Shown: positions 36,146-48,955, numbered from the stretch's first letter. The stretch is DNA of 64,000 bases from Mermis nigrescens (GCA_036768485.1 JAVLUZ010000270.1:434001-498000); one strand, 5' to 3'. Program-made: numbers and translations. The notes: a model not told the origin generated them from the letters alone.

Positions 36146-37557
36146 CTAAAAAACATCCAAATATAATGTTTCCCACACAGAATGAGCAAGAGGCAATAAA
36201 TTTTGAAGCAAAGCATCGTCGGTTGCGTCCCAGGAGGAAGCACGTGTAATACAAGCTATGTATGAATGTACCTTGATAATCTTGTAAGCGGCGTGTATCG
36301 AGTAACGAAAGGATTTTCCCGCGGTAAAGATTTTAACTTTCCGAATCCGTATATTCATATACAATCCCGTTTTGAGAAATTCCATTCTCCGATGAATGAA
36401 AAAAGGAAGTCAATCGGGAAAGGTAGACTAGCATTTTGCTTTATAGCTACGACGACAGTGAGAAATGAAAAGCTTTGAACAACTTATCTAATTTAATAAT
36501 TAAGTAGAACTTATCTGACAAACTAATACCGTGCTTCATCTTCAAGTGCATGTTGATTTTTTGTCGTTTCTAAGCTTTTGCATAATTTCTCACGAATGAA
36601 AATCAAGAATTTTCTCCGGAAATATTTAAAATTTACCAGATAAATTAGTATCATTTTGAAGCCACTTTGCCATCTATAAAAGTTTTTAAGGCCATTTTTG
36701 CTCTAAAAAGCTTCCTAGGTGACTTCAGTACACCCAACCCCCCGATCGGCCAAACTGTGCATCTACGGACATAAAACGTTCGGTAAGTCGAAAAAGTAGA
36801 TAATAAGGTGCGCTGAATTATCATTAGAAAAAATCGTGGGAAATCAAAATTTTCAAAACGAGAATGACATCTATGTTTAGTATTAAAAATTTATATCATT
36901 CTCAGTCTTTTCTACGACGCGCGCAGCCGCCCACCATTGACCTCGCTCCTGGTGTAATTGCAATAAACTAAAAAGCGAACCTTATTAAAAAGTATAATAA
37001 ACTTTTTCAACGATTGCTTAAAATTTGCGTAAGCCTAGAGATGAACAGAAGATTAAAGGAAATTAAACAGATAAAAAACAGCAAGAAGCGCCGGAGCAAA
37101 TATTACCAAAATGGAGGAGAGTGCAATACTGTTACGCCTATCCTTAGTCATTAGGAAAATGAGGTTCTTCGTCTGCAATCAGGGAAACGATGCTATTTCT
37201 GACGCTAAAAAACCGAATCTATTAAAACTGTAAAAATAGTTGAGCCTGTCTGTCTTCGACGTTTCAGATTCAATTAGGCCTACAGTAGGTTCATGCGATA
37301 TACAGGGGCAAACTGTCGGATCGATGTTTTCTGCATCAATTCACTCGACCGTAATTTTTTTACACCCACATCAGTGCAAGTAGATCATCAAAGACCATTA
37401 AGCGATCGTCCATTCATAAACATTTATCACCGCTTATTCTGAAAAGAGCAAAAATGTTTATACTGCGTAGGTACCTCTGCTGAAGCTTTCAGACCCTCAA
37501 GCGCATAAATTACGCACATATGATAATGTTTCGAAAATCAGCATCCTCAGTCCTCAC
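36146..37557. other. Upstream region of copine gene 2, no gene seen
   Basis: The presumed promoter side of copine gene 2. A family C ending (ACCCCCCGATCGGCCAAACTGTGCAT) lies near 36730-36775. No exon with matching splice sites was found. Confidence 0.5.
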
Positions 37558-37738
37558 TATACATGGGCGTGGGGAGTCTGGGGTATACACCCCCTCCAGA
37601 AAATGAAAAAAATCCCGCAGATTACTGTAGACCCCCTCCAGAATTCTATTTATAGTAACATTTTTGGCGATTTGTGGCAATTTTTGGCGATTTCACCCCT
37701 TCAGAATTTTCTTGCTGCCCATGTATGATCCTCACTCT
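37558..37738. repeat. Short GGCGTGGGG-type repeat copy
   Basis: Left ATACATGGGCGTGGGGAGTC and right TGCTGCCCATGTATGATC are inverted ends; the interior has CCCCCTCCAGAATTC. Confidence 0.6.
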
Positions 37739-38548
37739 ACATAGTATTAGGTATGCATTTTGTAAAACTAGCATGCTTCGTTGTGGCCTGTTATTGTTTG
37801 GAAAAAGAGACAGAATAGCCAGAAAAAAACGAAACAGCTGAACAATGAGAAAGGGCTACACTCCAAATGCATGTGTGCATACATAAAATGTAATTTGGTA
37901 CTGTACTGCAGCTTTGTAGCTGTAATGGAGGAAAAATAGAGGCGTTTATTGTTCCGTCGGAACCGAGTATCGGTTAGGCAGAGAGAAAAATATACATAAA
38001 ATGCAATGATTTACTTTTTCCTCTCAAAATTTCTGAGTATATTTAGAATCGTGGTTTGTGGAGTGGACGGATACAAAGCACGTGTGGAGAAAACCGAGAG
38101 ACGTTATCTTCGTTGCATCATGATGATTAACGCTATGATGAAAAGGTGCGTAGCTAGGAGGTAACCACGACCAACTGCGCTAATTTATCGATTTTCGCTG
38201 AACATGTTTTTTGTATTTAATTTTTTTTGCTGATGAGAATAAAGGAAATCCTATTTCAGCAATTGGAATAAGATTTTTGTATCTGCTTGAACGAAATCGT
38301 AAAATATTGATTTATGTGTGATCGATAGAGCGCGTAAAAGCTGATCCCAACGCCATGTAGATGTATTTTTCGTTATGCAGCTGTGATCTTTCAAATACTT
38401 CCGCCAACAACTGTAAAGGATGACTAATGTCCTTCAAAATAATGAATCTGCAACGCTATGATCGTTGTAAACTTTTTCTTATTTTAATCGCTACGCAGGA
38501 GGATTGGATTAAAAGTTTGGGATAAGCCGATTATATCTGATTAAAGAG

Positions 38549-38734
38549 AATAAGTTTTACCTCGAATAAAATCTCTCCTAGAAACAAATTTAGAATTTTA
38601 AGGCAAACAAAAAAGTAAAAATTCAACTAAAATGTTAATGAATAAGTTTTACTTCGAATAAAATCGTTCCTAGAAACAAATTTAGAATTTTGAGGCAAAC
38701 AAAAAAAAGTAAAAATTTAACTAAAATATTAATT
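38549..38734. repeat. Tandem duplication, 92-bp unit
   Basis: AATAAGTTTTACCTCGAATA at 38549 recurs at 38641 as AATAAGTTTTACTTCGAATA, and the match continues through CCTAGAAACAAATTTAGAAT and AGGCAAACAAAAAA to the end of both units. The surrounding 37740-38820 has no gene that I can support. Confidence 0.85.
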
Positions 38735-38828
38735 TGGAATTTGTTTGTGCGTCTGTCTATCTGTCCGTCTGTGTATAAAACTGATCAATGAAGTGATCTT
38801 CATATTTTGGTCTAACAATATCCCGGGT

Positions 38829-39098
38829 CCACACCTGGGCGTGGGGGATTCGGGGGAGTATGCACCCCCTCCGAGAAACCAAAATATCCTCCCCAGAAAT
38901 CAAAATACCCCCCAGAATTCAATTTTTAAAAATTTTTTTCGTTTTTTTTCGCAATTTTTTGATGCCAATGGATAGTGCTCGATGAGAAACGTCGAAAAAT
39001 GGTGTTTCTTTCGCCATATCAGCATTTTTAAGGCAATTTTTTTACCTTCGAAAAATCTTGCACCCCTCCCCGCAGGATTTTCTTGCTGCCCACGTATG
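38829..39098. repeat. Dispersed repeat family A copy
   Basis: Begins CACACCTGGGCGTGGGGG, carries GGATAGTGCTCGATGAGAAA and ends TTCTTGCTGCCCACGTATG. Very similar in order to the 24450 copy but in the opposite orientation. 39100-40317 shows no gene. Confidence 0.65.
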
Positions 39099-40499
39099 CC
39101 CGTGTCCCTGAAATTTCGAATTTACGATCATACTAGACCGATCGAGCGGTTGAAACTCGTAACGACGGGTTATTGAAAAATTTTTGACGGTTATGGAGAC
39201 TTGCCGCTGGGCAAAACTTTTACGTCAGCCTATGTCAACTTTTAATGCTCTTTTCGGTGATGTAAATCTCTTTACACTGCAGTGTAAACTAGCCGAAAAC
39301 CGTCAGAAAAACGTTTATTGAAAGTGAATTTTCCTAAACATCTCGAATCGTAGCGATTTAATCTCAATTAATTTTAAGCATCCCTTAATAATGTTCCAAC
39401 TGACTTTACCGTTAAATCTGAAGGAAATTCACGGATTGGTTATTGAAGTACGAGAACCCAAACACATTCTATCCTTAATGCAAGATTTTGGGTTTTTGTC
39501 TCTTTGCGGAACCACATTTTGAGTGTTACTCTGCAAATTTGGTCCTTGTGGTTTGTTTAACCTCCACTTTCGTTGGCTACCTTAATTTTTCTGATCTGGT
39601 AGGTACGTAAAACAGCTAAAAAAGAATTAAGAGGAAATGACGGAGGGTTATGCAAAACTGACTAATCAATGAGGGCTAGCTCGCATCAAAAGTGTTGTCA
39701 ACTCTGAAAGCTAAAACCGGTGAAGGTAGCTCTAAATATAGGCGAAAAGTGCCCATAAAATTCGGCGAAAACCGACGACTCATAAGCAGTTGAAAAACCA
39801 AAGATGCATTTGATTTTATGAATCGAAATACACAAACGCACATAGATATTATATGTGTAAATTATTGTCTCTTTGGTGGTATAAGCCTCTTTATTATCGA
39901 TAAATCAAAAAATAATTATTTTACATGCACAAAGATATCCAAAAATTCTTTTTTTAATTTATCAAAATTCAAAGCAAAATTATTTGCACATACTAAATAA
40001 ATAAAACATAATTTTTAACAGACACACTGTTAGCAGGCCCATATACAGGATCTGGTTTCATAGGAACACGAATAAATTTTTTTTAAATATGCGTGTCAAA
40101 GAACCAATTTTCTAAAAAAGTTTACGACACGTTGTCTGAAACAACTTCACTTCACCTTGCGCCGAAGTTTCTACGATTTTTTTCAGCTAAACTTGTGCTG
40201 AAATTTGACTCGGACAACAAAAACAATTTGCAGAGCCAGAAATAATATTGACATTACATACCAAATGGTTTAAAAGAATAGATGAGGATGCAATATGCAA
40301 TAACATTTATATGTTACTAGTTGAGCTGCCCGGCGTTGCCCGGGCTAAACTTAGGCCTGATAGCTGTATGGGATTGAGATGTCTCTTGTATTTTTTATTT
40401 TTCGGGACTTTTGATGTTTTCGGGATATTTCTGAAAAAATTGTTGGTAAAAACCATATTGTATTTTTAAATTTTTTAAAACTGTCTTTTGTCAACCATT

Positions 40500-41090
40500 T
40501 CTTTGATTAAATCCATATTTTTGACGTTATAGGATGGTTCTGAGAATTCTTTATCCTAAATCATATTTTTGATGTTCTGGGATGTTCTGGAAATTATACC
40601 ATTAGATGGTTTGGGATGTTCAAAAATTTTGTTTGATCATAACCGTATTTTTAACGTTTTGGAATATTAAAAAGCTTTTTTGGTCCAAAACCATACTTTT
40701 GATGTTTTTGGAGGTTAAAATATTTTTTTGGTCAAAACCAAATTTTTGATGTTTTGGGGTGTTAAAAAATTTTTTCAGGTCAAAACCATTTTTTTGATGT
40801 TTTGGGATGTTAAAAGAATTTTTTGGTGCAAACCATATTTTTGATGTTTTAGGACACCTATCTCACAGCACAGGATATGTTATAGCACTTTTACATTATC
40901 GACACATCCATGCTTTGAAGCACTTTTGATGTTCTGGGATATTCTGGAAATTTTTTTAATGAAACCCATATTTTTGATGTTTTGGAGAATTTTTTTCGTC
41001 AAACCATATTTTCGATGTTTTAGGATGTTTTGGAAAATTTTTTTGATCAAACCATATTTTTGATGTTTTAAAAATTTTTTGTTTGTTGTA
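40500..41090. repeat. Degenerate minisatellite, ~45-60 bp unit
   Basis: Repeats of the phrase AACCATATTTTTGATGTTTT followed by GG(G/A)(A/T)GTT and a T run recur about ten times with variable spacing. An interruption at 40860-40920 carries a fragment like the following array. Confidence 0.75.
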
Positions 41091-41199
41091 GCAAAGGGTG
41101 TCATATATCACGTGATATCTCATATCACTCATATGTTATAGCTGATGGTATCTCCTATCTTATATCATTGCATTTTATGGCAGAGACAGGGTATCTATA

Positions 41200-41722
41200 T
41201 CACACCTATCTTATAGCATTGCCTATCTTGTAGCACGAGGTATCTTATATCACACCTATCTTATAGCATTGCCTATCTCGTAGCACAGGGTATCTTATAT
41301 CCCATCCTATCTGATAGCATTGCCTATCTTGCAGCTCGGGGTATCTTATATCATTTGATATCTTATAGCATTGCCTATCTTGTAGAAAGGGGTATCTTTT
41401 ATCACATTCTATCTGATAGCATTGCCTATCTTGTTGCACGGGGTATCTTATATCACGTCCTATCTTATAGTATTGCCTATCCTGTAGCACAGGGTATCTT
41501 ATATCCCATCCTATCTTATAGCATTGCCTATCTTGTAGCACGGGGTATCTTGTATCACGTCCTATCTTATAGCATTACCTATCTTTTAGCACGGGTGTCT
41601 TTTATCACGTCCTATCTTATAGCATTGCCTATCCTGTAGCACAGGTATCTATCACATCCTATCGTATAGCATTGCTCATCTTGTAGCACACGGTATCTTA
41701 TTTCATGTTCTATCTTATAGCC
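41200..41722. repeat. Higher-order minisatellite: three 17-bp monomers per 51-bp unit
   Basis: The unit is TATCTTATAGCATTGCC, then TATCTTGTAGCACGGGG, then TATCTTATATCACGTCC: three related 17-mers. About ten units are seen (starts near 41207, 41257, 41308 and so on), with some monomers shortened by a base. Because 51 is a multiple of three, both strands stay open over much of the array; those frames are not genes. Confidence 0.92.
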
Positions 41723-42066
41723 AGGCACTTAGCTGTGGGGGACTGGGGGGTCCGCCTGACCCGCCCTAAATTCAGAAAAAACCATAACCCGAAAATAGTG
41801 TAAACCGAGTTTTGTTCCTTTTTTGAAATTTTGCGAAAAATCGGCCATGTCCCAAAAAATGCTATGCTTAAGCATAGGGCTGCCTCCCGCTCTACCCCTG
41901 TATAGGGTGACTGGGTGGGGTTGATCAAATTTTGATGTCGCTACGGATCCTTCCTCCGGTAGGCCGACCTCGGGCCAAAACGTCAGCCCACCAACTATTC
42001 TGGAGCCGGAGCCAACCCCGAACAAACAGACATACAAACAAACTTTCACAAATTTATAGTAGATTG

Positions 42067-43388
42067 CTCATGAAAAACATGAACAGATGCTGATTTTTGT
42101 TTTCAAAAATAACTGAGAGTGCTAATTGGCCACCATGATTCAAATTCCTGTACAAAACCTGTAGACGGAGGGAGATAGATACAAAGTATACTCTAGGATT
42201 AGGTTATTAAAATTGATTGGGGAGTGATGGAGTTAGATATAATAAATTATGCTATTTGACGTTAAGCGACAGAAGTTTTTGTGATTTTCAGTCAAAAAAA
42301 ATCAAAAAGGAGTGCAGAAAAAATTGTTTTCAGATTTCATAATCCGGCGGAAAGGGTAGAGGTTTGATAAGTTTTCAGCTAAATTTACTCGTATATGCAA
42401 AAGTAAACTGAGAAAGCTAAAGTAACGCTCCAATTTGTAAAGATACCTACATAACAGAATCAGAAATGAAATAATATTATAATATTTCAATTCCGATGAA
42501 CGCAAAGCTACAAGTAAAACGTAACAAGGGAAGACAGCATGATAAATGTGAAATAAAGGACCCAATTGCAAATGCTATCTTGTGATAAACGCCATCATGT
42601 GTATGAGTTAAATGTGACACCCATAATGAAGTAATTAAGTCTTCAAAAGCTAAGTAGAAAAATGTTCTTATTTCCTACGCAAAATCTTATAACTAGAAAA
42701 ACAGAGAAGATGAATGCAAAAGCTGACTGTACGTACAAGGATGTCCAAGATTGTATAAAGATTGATTTTTTTCGAAATTTTGATGAAAAATGTTCAAAAA
42801 ACGTCGTATATAAAATTCTAAAAGCGGCGAATAATTTAGAAACCGGCGACCAAAACTATCGAAGAATCCCAAACAGCGAAAACCGATGGGCGCCCTTTAA
42901 AACTGGCAAAAAATTGCCGGTTTCCGGCGAAGTTGGCAACTAATCTGCGAATCAAACCAAAATATCAACTTACGATTGCTCTTGGTGTAAACCAACGTGT
43001 GAACGATACACTGCAAATCCAGTAAAAACAGCAAACACATGGCTTTCGGAATCGTGAACACGATTTCAGATATTTTTATTTCTAGCATTTAATTTAAATC
43101 GAAATTTAGCTTTTGCTTACAGTGCGGACAAAACTCAATTTATTTTATGCGCTAAAATTTGCAATGCCCTCAAACTGACACACGAGTGGGAAAATGAAGC
43201 AAGTAACTTGGGTGAACTAAGCAAAGTGAGATGATTCGTTGTAAAGTGATTGAAGAAATCTGCTGAGCTGCATTCTGGTGAGCGTGGTGATTTAAAATAA
43301 AAATTATTGATTGAAATTGTAGAGTGAAGGCAAGCTTAGAAATATTGATAATTTTTTTTAGCGCTCTGAACGATATTTCGATACTAAC
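42067..43388. other. Gap without recognised gene
   Basis: AT-rich sequence. A 93-codon open frame at 42662-42943 (+) has no recognised motif, no splice context and no sign of purifying selection that I can judge, so I do not call it. Confidence 0.4.
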
Positions 43389-43648
43389 TATAGTCCGTTC
43401 CATTCCAAACGGCCTATTTTCGCTTTACAGCTTATTACTGTAAGAGAATATTTTACAGTTTACGTTAATGCAGCAGTTTGTGAAATGCGCCAAACGTTAA
43501 GCAAAAGCACATTAAACATCAAATTGAAGAATTCAATGCAACCAGCCGCTATGAGAGCATTATTGAGGAAGCCATTTTATGCAGTGGAAAGCTAAAACAG
43601 TAATAATACTTCGGCGAACATGGGCCCTTTGGAATGAAACAGACTACA
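43389..43648. mobile_element. MITE family M2 copy (CCAAACGGCC ends)
   Basis: Inverted ends TATAGTCCGTTCCATTCCAA at the left and TTTGGAATGAAACAGACTA at the right; inner CAGCTTATTACTGTAA. Its right end abuts foldback element FB copy 2. The second M2 copy is at 54635-54893. Confidence 0.75.
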
Positions 43649-44377
43649 GCAAAGAAAAACGCTCCGATGGAGCAAAAGAGGTTAATATACTCGATTTCTT
43701 CATTATTAATGATGTAAAAGGAAGGGACTAGAGAAAATTTCCCTATACGCGCAAAAGCCATAAGAATAGGCTAAACAGTTATAGTCTGTTTCGCGCAAGT
43801 TTGGACATAAATTTTAAAAACTATGTTCGACAATAAGGCGACAGATTGCGATTATAGCATGGTTTAATATATATTTATCGTAATCCGTCAACTTGCTTTC
43901 GAAAAAATTCTTAAAATTTATGCCTAAACCTATGTGAAACAGACTATAGACTCCCTCTAAACAACGCAAAAATCGAAGTATATTCTGCGGCCTGTGCCTG
44001 TTTCTGTAGACTAAATTGAGTTGGCTATGGATGTGCTAAGTTTACTCCGATATTCTTTTTTTCCATCAGAACATTGTAGAAGGTAAGATTTCGTGAAATA
44101 AATTATTAATCGGCTATTTAACACACATAAAAGCTTTTCAATGGTTCATTGCGAAACAGTGAAAAATCTTTTGTGATTACATCTTGGTTTTCACAAGCCG
44201 CAGAATATACTTCGATTTTTTGCGTTGTTTAGAGGAAGTCTAACTGTTTAGCACATTCTTATGGCTTTTGCGCTTATAGGGAAATTTTCCCTCGTCCAAA
44301 CCTTTTACATCCTTAACAATGAAGAAATCCAAGTATATTCACCTTTTTTTGCTCCATCGGAGCATTTTTCTTTGCTA
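43647..44377. mobile_element. Foldback element FB copy 2, interrupted by an M1 MITE
   Basis: Left arm AGCAAAGAAAAACGCTCCGATGG and right arm CCATCGGAGCATTTTTCTTT are inverted. The left arm is split by the M1 element 43780-43948 at a TA; other FB copies read through at that point (GCTAAACA.TTAGACT). Confidence 0.78.
43780..43948. mobile_element. MITE family M1 copy inserted in FB
   Basis: Ends TATAGTCTGTTTCGCGCAAG and TATGTGAAACAGACTATA. Removing it with one TA restores the FB sequence, which shows that M1 duplicates a TA dinucleotide on insertion. Confidence 0.85.
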
Positions 44378-45188
44378 GTATTCTACTTTTTATTAGCCCA
44401 ATTTGATGAAATCACAAAGTAGGCGCATATAAGACAATATGATAAAATATAGATGTGCAAGAACACGGAGCAAGGTTTACTTGAAGATTGTCTCCTCAAC
44501 GCAAAAAAGCCTACTTTAAAAACAGGAAATAACCTACATAAAAGTGACCGTTAGATCAATTTAAAACTTCGCGTTAATATCATCAGGGAAGTTAAACCCA
44601 GAGTTTGCAGAAATTAAGGGTTAATTGTTATAAACAACGATTTTAAATGTTGATTTGAAATGAAAGACAAAATTTAGCTAGAAAATTTATTGAACTGAAA
44701 TCGGCACCAATTAAGTGATGTTACTACCTGATAAAAGTAAAATCCAGCATTGACAAAAACAGCAAACAAATTGATGTTATAATGTGTTGGCCGCAAACAA
44801 TCGAATGCAATTGATCAATGCACAAAAGCAGTGAAAAAACCAGCAACCAATGCAGCATGAATGGATCTGGCCAAAATTGAAGAATCTAGCCGACGCGCCG
44901 ACAAATGCGAACAATGCAAGAAAATGCGCGAACCGCATACATTGTGAAAATGGAAAGAAATTTGCATGGATTTTAGATGGAAAAATATTGGGATCGGTTC
45001 GGTAAATACATCGCATGAACCAGAGAATTATTATTATAAAGCAATTTTCATGTAAAAAAGTTTGGCAATTATTATTTGGACGAAATATTGCAAAGGTTTA
45101 TATAATGTACACACAAAATTTATTTACAACAAGCAAAGCATGTTTCGACTTAAAATACAGACCCTAAAAATATTAAGCCTAAGTAAAC

Positions 45189-45839
45189 TAGCAAAGAAAA
45201 ATGCTCCGATGAAACAAAGAAGGTAAATATACTTGAATTTCTTCATTATTTAGGATGTAAAAGGAGGGGACTAGGGAAAATTTCCCTATATGCGCAGAAG
45301 CCATAGGAATGTGCTAAACACTTAGACTTCCCCTAAACAACGCAAAAATCGAAGTATATTCTGCAACCTGTGAAAAATGAGAGTGTAGTCACAAAACGTT
45401 CTCAAGTGTTTCGCAAAAGAGCATTGAAGACACTTCCATGACTATTAAATAATCAATGTATTATTTATTTAATGAAATCTTGACCTTCCACAAAGCTCTA
45501 ACGTCAAAGATAATAGTGTAAACTTTACACCTACATGGCCAACTCAATAGTTGCATGAAAAACCACAAAAAATTTCTTTAATTTTTCCCAAAATAAAGTA
45601 ATCAAAATACTCGCCATCGTAATCGAAATTACTACGGAAAATCTGCAGAAACGCGCATAGGCCGCAGAATATACTTCGATTTTTGCGTTGTTTAGGGGAA
45701 GTCTAACTGTTTAGCACATTCCTACGGCTTCTGCGTATATAGGGAAAATTTCCCTAGTCCCCTCTTTTTACATCCTTAACAATGAAGAAATTCAAGTATA
45801 TTTACCTTTTTTGTTCCATCGGAGCATTTTTCTTTGCTA
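45189..45839. mobile_element. Foldback element FB copy 3
   Basis: 651 bp with arms TAGCAAAGAAAAATGCTCCG and CGGAGCATTTTTCTTTGCTA, each followed inwards by the GTAAAAGGAGGGGACTAGGG and CAACGCAAAAATCGAAGTAT landmarks. The TA at each edge fits a TA duplication. Confidence 0.82.
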
Positions 45840-45899
45840 GTTCCTTTCTTTTATTTAATATTTTAGGCCATATATCCATAGGTGGGCAGCGCCGAAATT

Positions 45900-47430
45900 C
45901 TGGGGGTGCAAGCAAGTAGCTGAAGAAATTTCTTTTTCCGTCTCGAACCCTTTACACTAAAATGATCACAGATAAAGAATTATTGCATTAAAAGAGAAAA
46001 AATTTTACCTTTTGAGATGTTGTACATTATAAAACCAATTGGACTGCACAGAAACCAAAATTGAGTTAGATTAGCTTTAGGACACGCTAACAGTAAAAAA
46101 CCCGTATACTTTACAATTTTGTGCAAGAACCATTGAGTGTAAAGAAATTCTAAGAGTCAGATTCGTAATCTACAACTCAGGAGCAACATTTTTAAAGAAA
46201 CAAATGGCCCCCTGCAAGTTGTTTGATACCCAATGCTCTGGGCGGAAAAGTGCTTCTTTACACTTGTGCTAATAAACTTTACACTTGTGCTAATAACGCA
46301 ATATTGGGTGTATAGTAACAAAATAAACTAGGATCTGTAACGCTAAGGTCTGGGCACATTTTAAGCATAATTAGCATGTTCCGCCTACTTAGCGGAGTAG
46401 CTGAAGAAATTTCGTTTTTCGTCTCGAACCCTTTACACTACACCGATCACAGATCAAGAAATATTGCGTTAAAAGAGAAAAAATTTCTTGTTTCGAGATA
46501 TTGTAACCCTCTACATTATAAAACCAATTGGACTGCACAGAAACCAAAATTGAGATGCATAGATAAGTTTTAGGACACGCCAAGAGTAAAAAATTCGTAT
46601 ACTTTACATTTTTGTGCAACAATCATTGAGTGTAAAGAAATTTTAATGTCACATTCGTAATCTACAACTCGGGGGCAACATTTTTAAAAATAAAACTGGC
46701 CCTCCGCAAATTGTTTGATACTCAATGCTCTGGGCGGAAAAGTGCTTCTCAGTATAAACTTTACACTTGTGCTAATAACACAATATTGGGTGTATAGTAA
46801 AAAAATAAAGTAGGATCTGTAACGCTAAGATCAGGGCACATTTTAAGCATAATTAGCATGTTCCGCCTACTTAGCGGAGTATCTGTAGAAATTTCGTTTT
46901 TCGTCTCGAGCCCTTTACACTAAAACGATCACAGATCAAGAAATATTGCGTTAAAAGAGAATAAAAAAATTGGACCTTGATATATTGTAACCCTCTACAT
47001 TATAAAACTAATTGGACTGCACAAAAACCAAAATTGAGTTAGATAAGCTGAAAACACGCAAAGAGTAAAAACCCGTATACTTTGTATACTTTATATTTTT
47101 GTGCAACAACCATTGATTGTAAAGACATTTCACGGTCAGATTCGTAATCTACAGCTCGGGGGCAACATTTAAATAAAAAATTGGCCCTCCGCAAATTATT
47201 TGATTTTTCGGTTTACACTTAACACACTCATTGCTAGCTTGGTATTGAATGTTAACAAAAAATAAAAAATTCGTACATCGAGTTTTTTAATCATCTATCG
47301 TTAAAAAACCGCATCTCCCAGGTGTATGCCGTTGTTGCAGTGAGGGGGGACACAAAATTCGCACTCGCTGTGATAAACATAAAAAAGGTGGCCAAGTATA
47401 TTATATGTAGCGCTATCGCGCTACCTATGA
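45900..47430. mobile_element. TTTACAC-rich element, copy B, with three ~480-bp tandem units
   Basis: The phrase GTAGCTGAAGAAATTTC followed by TTTCGTCTCGAACCCTTTACACT occurs near 45918, 46390 and 46878, each followed by the same ordered landmarks (GATCACAGAT, TTGCGTTAAAAGAG, CCAATTGGACTGCACA). The right end 47180-47430 carries the terminal hairpin GGTAGCGC-like/GCGCTACCTATGAT. It is inverted relative to copy A. Confidence 0.72.
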
Positions 47431-47743
47431 TCTAAAGTTCAGCGAACAATCAAATGAAGGTGTCTGTAGATTACTTAAGCTGAGTCGACCAATAAGTTTA
47501 TAGGGTTTCATGGTCTTGGCTAGTGAAACTTCCTTTGAAAAAAATGGAAAAAGGATTCGCATCCTGCATGACAAGAACGACCCGCTAACCGCTTCCACGA
47601 CAAACACACCATCAACGGCTCTTAAAACTTTCACAATCTACAATTTCTACATATTGGAAAGAAAGATAAAAAATCTGTTATGGTCTCCTTTGCTTTCATA
47701 CAGCATTCCATATCTATTACGCTGCATTTATTAAACTTACCGA

Positions 47744-47921
47744 CAGGGGCGGATTTAGGGAAGCGGGGGAGGCGGCCGCCCCCCCCCCCATTGGCCCAAA
47801 ATAGTGCGAAAAATTAAGCATTTTTGAGCGATTTTTAGCAATTTTCAGGTTAAAACGGCTAATTTTCCCGCCCAAGTCAGGGTTCCGCCCCCCCCTTAGG
47901 AAAATCCTAGATCCGCCACTG
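47744..47921. mobile_element. hAT-type MITE with exact 8-bp duplication CTTACCGA
   Basis: A 178-bp element with ends CAGGGGCGGATTTAGGG and CCTAGATCCGCCACTG, flanked by CTTACCGA at 47736-47743 and 47922-47929. It contains long C/G runs and no coding frame. Confidence 0.9.
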
Positions 47922-47979
47922 CTTACCGACATATATGAGTAGACACCTGTCTATCAACACAAATTCACGTTACACGTCT

Positions 47980-48955
47980 CGCAGCCAAAATTCTAGCTTG
48001 ATTATCTATTTCGAAAAATGTTTCAAAATCTAATTAATTTTGAAAATAGGCAAGTTGCACATAAAAATGATTATTCATTAAGGATGAGTCAAAACCTCCG
48101 AAATGAAAAAAATCTTATCAAAAAATATGCAATACGGAATTAAATGTTGGCATTGACAAGCATGTACATAATTCATATTTCACCTCCTCACACTCGACAA
48201 CCACCGCCTGCAGAAAAATTTAAAGGTCAGATGCGTTATTCTGACGTTACGGAGTACATTTAAAAAAATAAACTTATCATCCACAATGCTCTGAGCAAAA
48301 AGAAATTTAACTTTAAACTTTACACCTCCAATTAGGTGTAAAGAAAAAAATAAATTTTGCCGTGTAACACATAGGAAAAGGGCACATTTTTAATATAATT
48401 TGCACGATACGTTTCGTCTTGTAAGCGGTAAATCTGGCAGAAAAGAATGTTTTTCTGCTTTAGAATCTTTACACTAAACAGCTTATCACTTTACAACGAT
48501 CACCTTTTTAGAAAAAAATGCCTAGATTTTTTAATTTTCTACATTTTAAAACCAGCCAGACTGAACAGAATGCAAAACTGAGTAGGTAAGCTCGATGACA
48601 AGCAAGAAGTAAAAAACCGGTTTTTGTGCAATAACCATTGAGTGTAAAGAAATTTTAAGGTCAAATTCGTGACATATTAATCATGAACAACATTTTAAAA
48701 AAATTGGCTCTCCGCAAATTATTTGGTTTTTCGGTTTACACTTTACACACTTATTACTAACTTGGTATTGAGTGTGAACAAAAAAAGTGCGCATCGAGTT
48801 TTTTGATTATCTATCGATTAAAAAACTGCACCTCCCAGGTGTGTCCCGTTATAGCTGTGAGGATGACATAAAATTCGCACTCGCTGTGATAAACATATAA
48901 GAAAAAAGGGTGGCCAAGTATATTATAGGTAGCGCTATCACGCTACCTATGATTT
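47980..48955. mobile_element. TTTACAC-rich element, copy C
   Basis: Reverse-orientation homologue of 25370-26350, from CTCGCAGCCAAAATTCTAGC to the terminal hairpin GGTAGCGCTATCACGCTACC and CTATGAT. It lacks the extra tandem units of copy B. Confidence 0.68.

Larger units (their letters stand above)
40318..42066. mobile_element. Composite element with CCCGGCGTTGCCCGGG terminus and minisatellites
   Basis: The left edge GTTGAGCTGCCCGGCGTTGC is a phrase found at the edge of dispersed elements in several invertebrate genomes (memory, not searched). The right edge has a run of ACAAACAGACATACAAACAAAC followed by TTTATAGTAGATT. Between them are a degenerate minisatellite (40500-41090), the 51-bp array (41200-41722) and a GC-richer segment at 41740-42010 with no gene. 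Confidence 0.45.

Noticed and set aside
36013..36243. Minus-strand frame starting [17 protein letters not shown]
   Set aside because: It overlaps the copine gene 2 N-terminal exon in another frame and connects to no other exon. It matters only as an upstream out-of-frame ATG.
41245..41639. Overlapping long open frames on both strands with a 17-residue repeat (LQDRQCYKIGWDIRYPV type)
   Set aside because: They are a by-product of the 51-bp minisatellite; the period is a multiple of three, so stops are avoided in several frames on both strands.
46000..47430. A retrotransposon or satellite array proper for copy B of the TTTACAC element
   Set aside because: Only three tandem units, and the shared terminal hairpin in three dispersed copies indicates a mobile element rather than a satellite.
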